From Acanthaster planci (Eukaryota > Echinodermata > Asteroidea > Valvatida > Acanthasteridae), in contig NW_019091793.1 in the NCBI RefSeq assembly GCF_001949145.1, positions 42,572-55,980 of the forward strand: a DNA stretch of 13,409 nt, written 5' to 3'. Numbering within the stretch: position 1 is the stretch's first letter; each line of letters opens with the position of its first letter. The notes beneath the pieces are model-generated. The model saw only the letters and a list, made by a program, of their open reading frames with translations, searched no databases and was not told the DNA's origin. Both the position numbers and the translations under genes were made by a program. Positions 1 to 6,400 of this stretch are shown one piece after another.

Positions 1-20
1 AGAGAGAGAGAGAGAGAGAG
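1..20. repeat. (AG)10 microsatellite at the window edge
   Basis: Ten perfect AG units open the window. The tract may extend further upstream, so its true length is unknown. It lies in non-coding DNA before the first visible exon. Confidence 0.9.
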
Positions 21-299
21 TGTAAGGACGTGGCACTTTTATTTCCAGTCCTGCTGATTTGAAGGGTGGGGGGAGGAGTCCCGAGGGACCAAGCCCCCGT
101 CACTCATCAGCTGCCAAGCCACAGCCTTCCCTTCCTCCTTCCCAACCGCCATTCAATAACTCTAAACCTTTCAGAGAGTACCGCCGGCCTGCCTGACATG
201 ACAGGTCCCGACTTTAAAATTATACGAATTGTGTCAAATACAACTTGCAACCAAACCAATTAGTTATAAGTAAACTCTGGTATATTATGTTTGGTATAG
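21..299. other. Intron sequence before the first visible exon
   Basis: No ankyrin-like reading is present here. A short open frame at 66-263 has a proline-rich, low-complexity translation with no recognisable domain, and I do not call it a gene. The stretch from about 60 to 200 is C/G-richer than the rest and could be part of a dispersed repeat, but I do not recognise it. The segment ends at the AG (298-299) that precedes exon A1, so it is read as the tail of a phase-0 intron. Confidence 0.5.
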
Positions 300-442
300 G
301 ACGTCAAAGAAACTTCAGGAACCAACAATACGGAATATGAGCAGAAAATACTCGAGACGCTGATACAACAAACCAACCTTCGATTGCTAAATAACAAAGA
401 TTATAACTGCTTACACTACGCAGCACTCAAAGGGAAAAGATT
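300..442 (+). CDS. Exon A1: cassette 1, first ankyrin exon
   Basis: 143 nt, entering at phase 0 and leaving at phase 2 (47 codons plus 2 nt). The acceptor is TATAG at 295-299 and the donor is GTAAGT at 443-448, a near-consensus site. It begins DVKETSGTNN, a polar linker, followed by a helix-like EQKILETLIQ segment and then the ankyrin core NCLHYAALKGK. The tail of the repeat is completed by exon B1 through a split Phe codon (TT/T). The two paralogous exons at 1795 and 5226 share the NCLHxAAxxG core and the exit phase, which supports both borders. The polypyrimidine tract before the acceptor is weak. Confidence 0.72.
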
Positions 443-3400
443 GTAAGTTTCCTTTTAAAACCTTTGACATTGGGAGTAAATGCCATTTTGGTGAAAACGA
501 GATCTCAGTTCTTGGTAAATACTTGAAATGGAAAAACAAAACATTTGCATTTTCTGACATATTTTATTTTAGGTTACCCCTCTATGCCTAATCCGACTAC
601 AGACCGCTGTTAATATTTTTTTCAAAGTGCCGCCGTTCAAAACTTACTGTACTAATAATTACGTGATACGTGTGCTCATTTTTTCTTTGTGCACCAAACC
701 TTATTTCCAATATTTTGTTAAGGGGGGGTCCAAAACGAGGTTGTTTAGATATAAACTGTGAATAAAGAGATTGTACCATAAAAAGCACAATACACCGGCA
801 GGACTTACAGTGTTTCATTTCCATAGTGTGGTGGAAAAGATTTTGGAGGCGAACCCATCCTTGATCAATACAACAGGAAATGACAGTAACACGACGCTAC
901 ATATGGCCGCAAGTAATGGGTTTGCAGACATATTGACAACCCTTCTACAGAAGGTAGGAATCTGCTGTATTCAAGACACTGTCCGCTGTTCACAAAAAAA
1001 ATGGAAAAGTATAAATATGCATCTACTCTTGTATATCTGGACGTACGCCCTTACTATGGGTGGCCAAAAGTCTAAAAGCTCGTTTTAGAGTAAGGGTTTC
1101 TTTCCATTGCATTGCTGTCACGTAGGAAAACTGCCAGAAGGACATCAGAAATGCGAGTAAGCAGACAGCACTACACCTGGCCGTTAACGAATGTAACCTC
1201 AAGTGCATAGAAGTTCTGTTGGAATATGGTGCCGATGTGAATGCTAAAGACATTCACGACAGCACCAGCCTTCATCTCGCCATTGCAAAGATTTCTATGA
1301 AGAACATTTCCGCACTATCAAGTACCAAGGTAACAACATAGCAGAGGCTTAATGTATCAGAGACTAAGCATTTGCTAAGGATGTGTACGTCGCACGCTGT
1401 GACACTGAGGCTTACCTCTCAAGCAAGACAAAATGTGATTTCTCTATCAGATGGATTAATGGTCACTACCTGTGCAACGCATACGGTTGCCGTTATTAGG
1501 CCGGCCCAGAACTAGGTGCTGGTAATACGTAGTTTACTTGTACAGTACCTTTTGCCATTTGTCATAATTTTGCCCTACTACGCTGTGCTCAATGAAAGTA
1601 GGCTATACCAAGAAACTTGGGAATCTAACTCTTAGAGCTTATAGAGGGGGCGCATTTGAGGCAAAATACCCCCGAAAAAGCTGCAAATTATTCAAGCTCA
1701 CCCCGCGTTGAGATGGTGACATTATGGCCCGAATTTGACCAGATGAGGTGACATTATAATAGTTTATTGCTTAAACTGAATGACTTTTTTGCAGGACGAT
1801 GGAGACATGGACCATCAAGTTTTTGCTACTATCAAAGAATACCAGAAAGTCATCAAGTTGTTGGTAGAGCACCCCACAATCGACCTGACACTGACAGATA
1901 AGACAGGCTTCAACTGTTTACATAGTGCAGCCATCAATGGGAACAGTTTGTGCGTTTGGCTCATTGTTAAGAGTACATGTAATTTACTATAAAATAAATT
2001 CCTTTAAAATTACTAAGATTACAATCAAAATCACTGAATGAAGTCAGCCGCGTTTAAATACTTCGCGATATGCCAAAAATTTGCTATTCGTCTTTGATAA
2101 TTGGACTGTGACTTGATATAGCCAAGCCTCCTTTTTTATTAAGAAGTGAATTTAGGTACACTACTACATATTTTACTTTAAATTCATTGCATTTGAGATA
2201 CGTTGTGTACTAGGAAAGGTTTATTCTTTCGATGAGGCCCTGTTGCAAACATTTTTCTGTCTCCAGTGCAGTGAAGATTATGTTGGCAGCAAAGCCTAGC
2301 TTGATTGACACTACTTGCACAGCGGACAAAGGGACAGCCCTACACCTCGCTGTTCTAAATAACCACACTGATATTGTGGCCACACTCTGCGAAAAGGTGA
2401 GACCGCTTGTTTCTAAAAGTCCAATGTCATTTCTTTCTAAATACAATCCTAAAAAAATGGGTCTCTGTCCTCGATGTTCCCTATTTCCATGGCTTTTGAA
2501 TGCCTTTTAGTTCTGTGCTTCTGCAAGTTTCAGCATTCAAGCACCGCAACGGTGTACCGGAGGTGGCAGGTTCAAATCCCACTCCAGTCAAATTCTTTGT
2601 ATTCCCTAGTTTGTTTGCTGAAAGTAAATTTAAGTTTAAACCTGATGCTTCCACTCCAGGAATGTACACCAAAACAGGCTAGTACTCACAAGTAGTCTGT
2701 GAACCGTCCCCCTCCTACCTTTTTAGTTCAGGATAAAGACAGGATACTGTAATCGGTGGCTGCAATCGTTTTTTTTTTTAATTGCAAACCTGTAGAATGC
2801 ACCTGTGTGCTTCAGTAAACCTTGTTTTCAAATTTGGTTTGACTATTTCAAAGGGTATTTTAGTTCCTTTTTTATGCTAATGATTACTTACATATTCATG
2901 AGAAAAACTGTGACGTTATCTCAGGAAGAAGCCTCAATGTTACATTGGTTTGTACATAAAACGTCCTGCAGAAATGCTTGCAGTTAGTAAAATCTTACAA
3001 TTGAACATAAATACCTATGCACTGCTTCCCTAAATGACTTCACAACAACAGCGCCCTCAGTTGTCCGGGAAAATATAATTTTGATGAAAATATTCATTGC
3101 AGCCACAGTTGAAGTAAAATGCCAGTGTATGATGACACTCTATGTGCATTTAGCAGCACGCTCATGGGTCGTGGCATAAAAGGAGGAGAGGAGAATATTG
3201 CCAGTGCTGGCAAGGAAAAAGATTCGGACAGTGGTTGTCCATGGTCTGAATCCCATGTCTAGAGTGTACTTAAACTTTTGTTGTTTTTTTCCTGTTCCAA
3301 AATGAATAGCATTTTTGAAAGGTTTTTTTTAATTTACTGCTAAAAATGCAGCGTAAAAGTTTGTTTTATTCCAGAGAGAAACGCTGAGTTTCATCCAATG

Positions 3401-6400
3401 AAACACAACTCTCCAGCGTAGCACTGATATCGCATAGTACGTTTTACTTTCCTAACACTGTCATTTTGCTGTAAAAACCTCACGTAAAAGTCCCTTTTGC
3501 GTTTAGGGAATTGAAATCGTTCTAATGTTTCAAGCAGCTCAGGACACTTTTACAATTACGTCTTTCTTGGAAAACATTGTTTAGTTTCATGATTTCTTTT
3601 AATTAAGAAAATATGTCTGATAACGGGTTCTTTGCTGCCTTACTGGCTGCATTTCCCACGAAAAAAAGAAAACATTAGGACGACAATATATAACAAATTC
3701 AAAAGGAATTCGTGCTGAACTCCAAGTAACATCAAGCATTTTTGCCTCAGTTTTCTCATAAATGAGGACTTGCACTACCATCTGAGGTAGCAAAAAAAAC
3801 TGACACCGAAGGGTTGTATTACTAACCTCCATTATATACACCATGTTTGTCGTTTTTGGTTGACCTACCCTTTAGTGCTATTTCAAATTTGTTTCGGTTT
3901 TAAAATCAGGGCCGCAATGAAACTATTCCAAACGTAAACGCCCAGACTCCCCTCCATTTGGCTGCTGACAATTGCAACACCAAAAGCGTCGAGATTCTGC
4001 TGAACATGGGCGCAAATGTTAACGCCCAAGACAAGGATGGAGACACGTGCCTGCATCTGCTCTTGAAGAAATCCTTGCAAGAGGCAACAAGTTCCACTGT
4101 CAAGAAACAGGTTTTCACTTCTAAATCAAACATTTACTGGAAGCAATATTTGAATAAACACAGGGAAAAATACATAATTCCGTGCTTTACCCACTGTGCA
4201 AATTTCATGCAGTTCATTGTGGTCTTTTCATATGTAGATGTTGAGATATTTACCACTACCTTCTCGAATTTTAAATACTGCACTGTAGCCAGCACATTCA
4301 AGTCCTATGTCAAATATCGCATACCCTGGTCAGGCACAGTCATAAAATTCCGAATTGTGTTTAAGGTGCGAGATATTGTAAGTGGCACACTGACTCAATT
4401 ATTGTACCCTTTTCGGATCTAAAAGACGTTGCCCACGAATTAATCATTATTGGGAAAATAGCATATAATTATTTCGGCAACAATACCTCCAAACGTTCAG
4501 GTTTATGAATGTGAGATTATCCAGGGAACGGTATTTTGACACATAATGTCCCAAATCTGGAGGGCTGACCGTAATTCCAGTCGAAAAATTTATACGCCCA
4601 CGTGTGCACTCGTGGCGTACAGGTCTTTATTGAGCAATTTATTAATTATATAAAGAAAAACTGCCTGTGTTGTTTGTTTGATGACTGCTATTTTACCCGT
4701 CTTTCGGTGAGTAAATTTAATAATCAGTGAATTCCGCCTTGCGTTCTGCGGTGCAGCGTGTGCACCCAACTGGGCCGTGCCACCCACGGCTGATGCAGGC
4801 CAGAACAGCTGGCTGGCAAACCGACCTCGTAACTTACGACTCTTCCTGTGTTTTGTATGTACTTTTGTCTCTTGCGGGATGACATTGTTTTAAATGTAAC
4901 AGCAGTACAGACGGCGCTCGACAAGAAACTGCCCTGTACTAATCATAGCCTGCTGCCCACAACGTTTTGGAAACTCGATCGTTTCGATGTCTCATGTTGA
5001 ATAATTCAGAAGTCTTAACGATTTAAATATGTTTATTTCTGTTGACTGACTACTGCAAGGGTTCGGTTCAAAATGCTGCTATCCACGTTAGCACTTTTAT
5101 TCTTATCCAGATGTAAAGGATAAGTAGAAGGAGACCCCAGTTACTGTGATTGCCTTGAATATTATACAACCTAACTCTGCGCAAAGGGGAACTTTCCAAT
5201 CATTCATTTGTATTACTACACACAGAAAGGCGTTCCGAAATCATCACTGGAGATTCAGAATCTCATCCGGATGCTTCTAAGGGATGACAGAATTGATGTC
5301 ACGTTGAGGGATAACAACAGGGACAACTGCTTGCATTTTGCAGCCTTCAGTGGGAATGATGAGTATGCATCATTATTTATCTATTCAGTTGATTATGTAT
5401 AATGTTGGCGTTTATAATAAGAATATGGTGCAGTTGAAGACCAAATTGACACACACAACCGCACTGAAAAGACACCATAAAAATGACTGTGGCTTTGTTT
5501 CTTGAATCAAATGCTTTCTATGGCTCTCCCTTTTCAGGTACTAAATTGGACCCCACTTGAACTTCAATAACCTTTTGTTTAGCCGTTTGTGAAAAAGTGC
5601 TAAAATATGCATACATGCAGACAGTTATTTATAAGTGTAAACGCCTCAAAATAGTGAACATATTACACTGATCGGAGAGTAAGCCCAAATTATCATCCAC
5701 TGTTGTTATACCATGGTCATAGATAGTAAATTTTGATTGGTCGTGGTTTGATCACGTGATATGCTACAAGCGCGCATGGATCATTCACGCGTCGAGCGCA
5801 TTGCCGATGTTGTTGGGCCACAACAGTGGATAACGGTGATCTTTCTCACAGTTGATGTGTCGTGTCTACTGCGTTGTAATTTTTGTAACCTTGGGTACGA
5901 GGTTAGATAGCTGCGGTGTTAGGCCTATTACGCGCCAACTGTTGTAGGAAATGTGCTATGTGTGGGGGAAATAGATCCATCGACGAATAAATTTTAATTT
6001 ATGTGCGCATGCGCATAAATGGCATGTGAAGGGAAAAGGCTTGAGCGGTTCATTGAAAATGTCCAGGGGCGCAAAGTTCAACGTAATTTTTTCTTAGCTT
6101 CTGCACCTGTTTGCAGTCGGTGCAGTGCAGTCCAAGAACAGGGGTTATATTAGAGAAGAATGAAATATCCACGAAATACTCACCTGAGGGTTGGAGGTTT
6201 GACAGTAGCACAGTGTCTATGATATACATTTTTAAGGGCAAACGTACGTTTGTCACAGACCCTGTGCTACAGAGGTGGTATTAAGTCAATTTTCGCAAGT
6301 CGAAGTCAAGTCATCAGTCAAAAGCTGATAGTTACAATTCAAATTACGAGTCACAAAAAGAGCAACTCGAGTCAAAGTCAATGACTCGAGTTTACAGCTC

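Larger units (their letters stand above)
2397..3909. other. Intron between exons B2 and C2
   Basis: 1513 nt, phase 0, from GTGAGA to AAATCAG. It carries a probable SINE relic near 2510-2680 and a nested hairpin at 3381-3419. The rest is AT-rich with several T runs (for example around 2770-2780 and 3322-3330). Short open frames on both strands have no recognisable domain. The acceptor lies after a T-rich tract ending in GGTTTTAAAATCAG. Confidence 0.7.

Noticed and set aside
66-263. 65-residue open frame before the first exon
   Set aside because: Proline-rich, low-complexity translation without a domain. It lies in sequence that must be intron if exon A1 is entered at phase 0.
597-824. Minus-strand open frame next to exon B1
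   Set aside because: It ends at the acceptor region of B1, has no domain and is contradicted by the clear + strand ankyrin exon beside it.
4773-4789. GC-rich hairpin GCCGTG-loop-CACGGC considered as a terminator-like or RNA element
   Set aside because: Bacterial-type terminators do not apply in this animal gene, and a 6-bp stem in a GC-rich patch is expected by chance.
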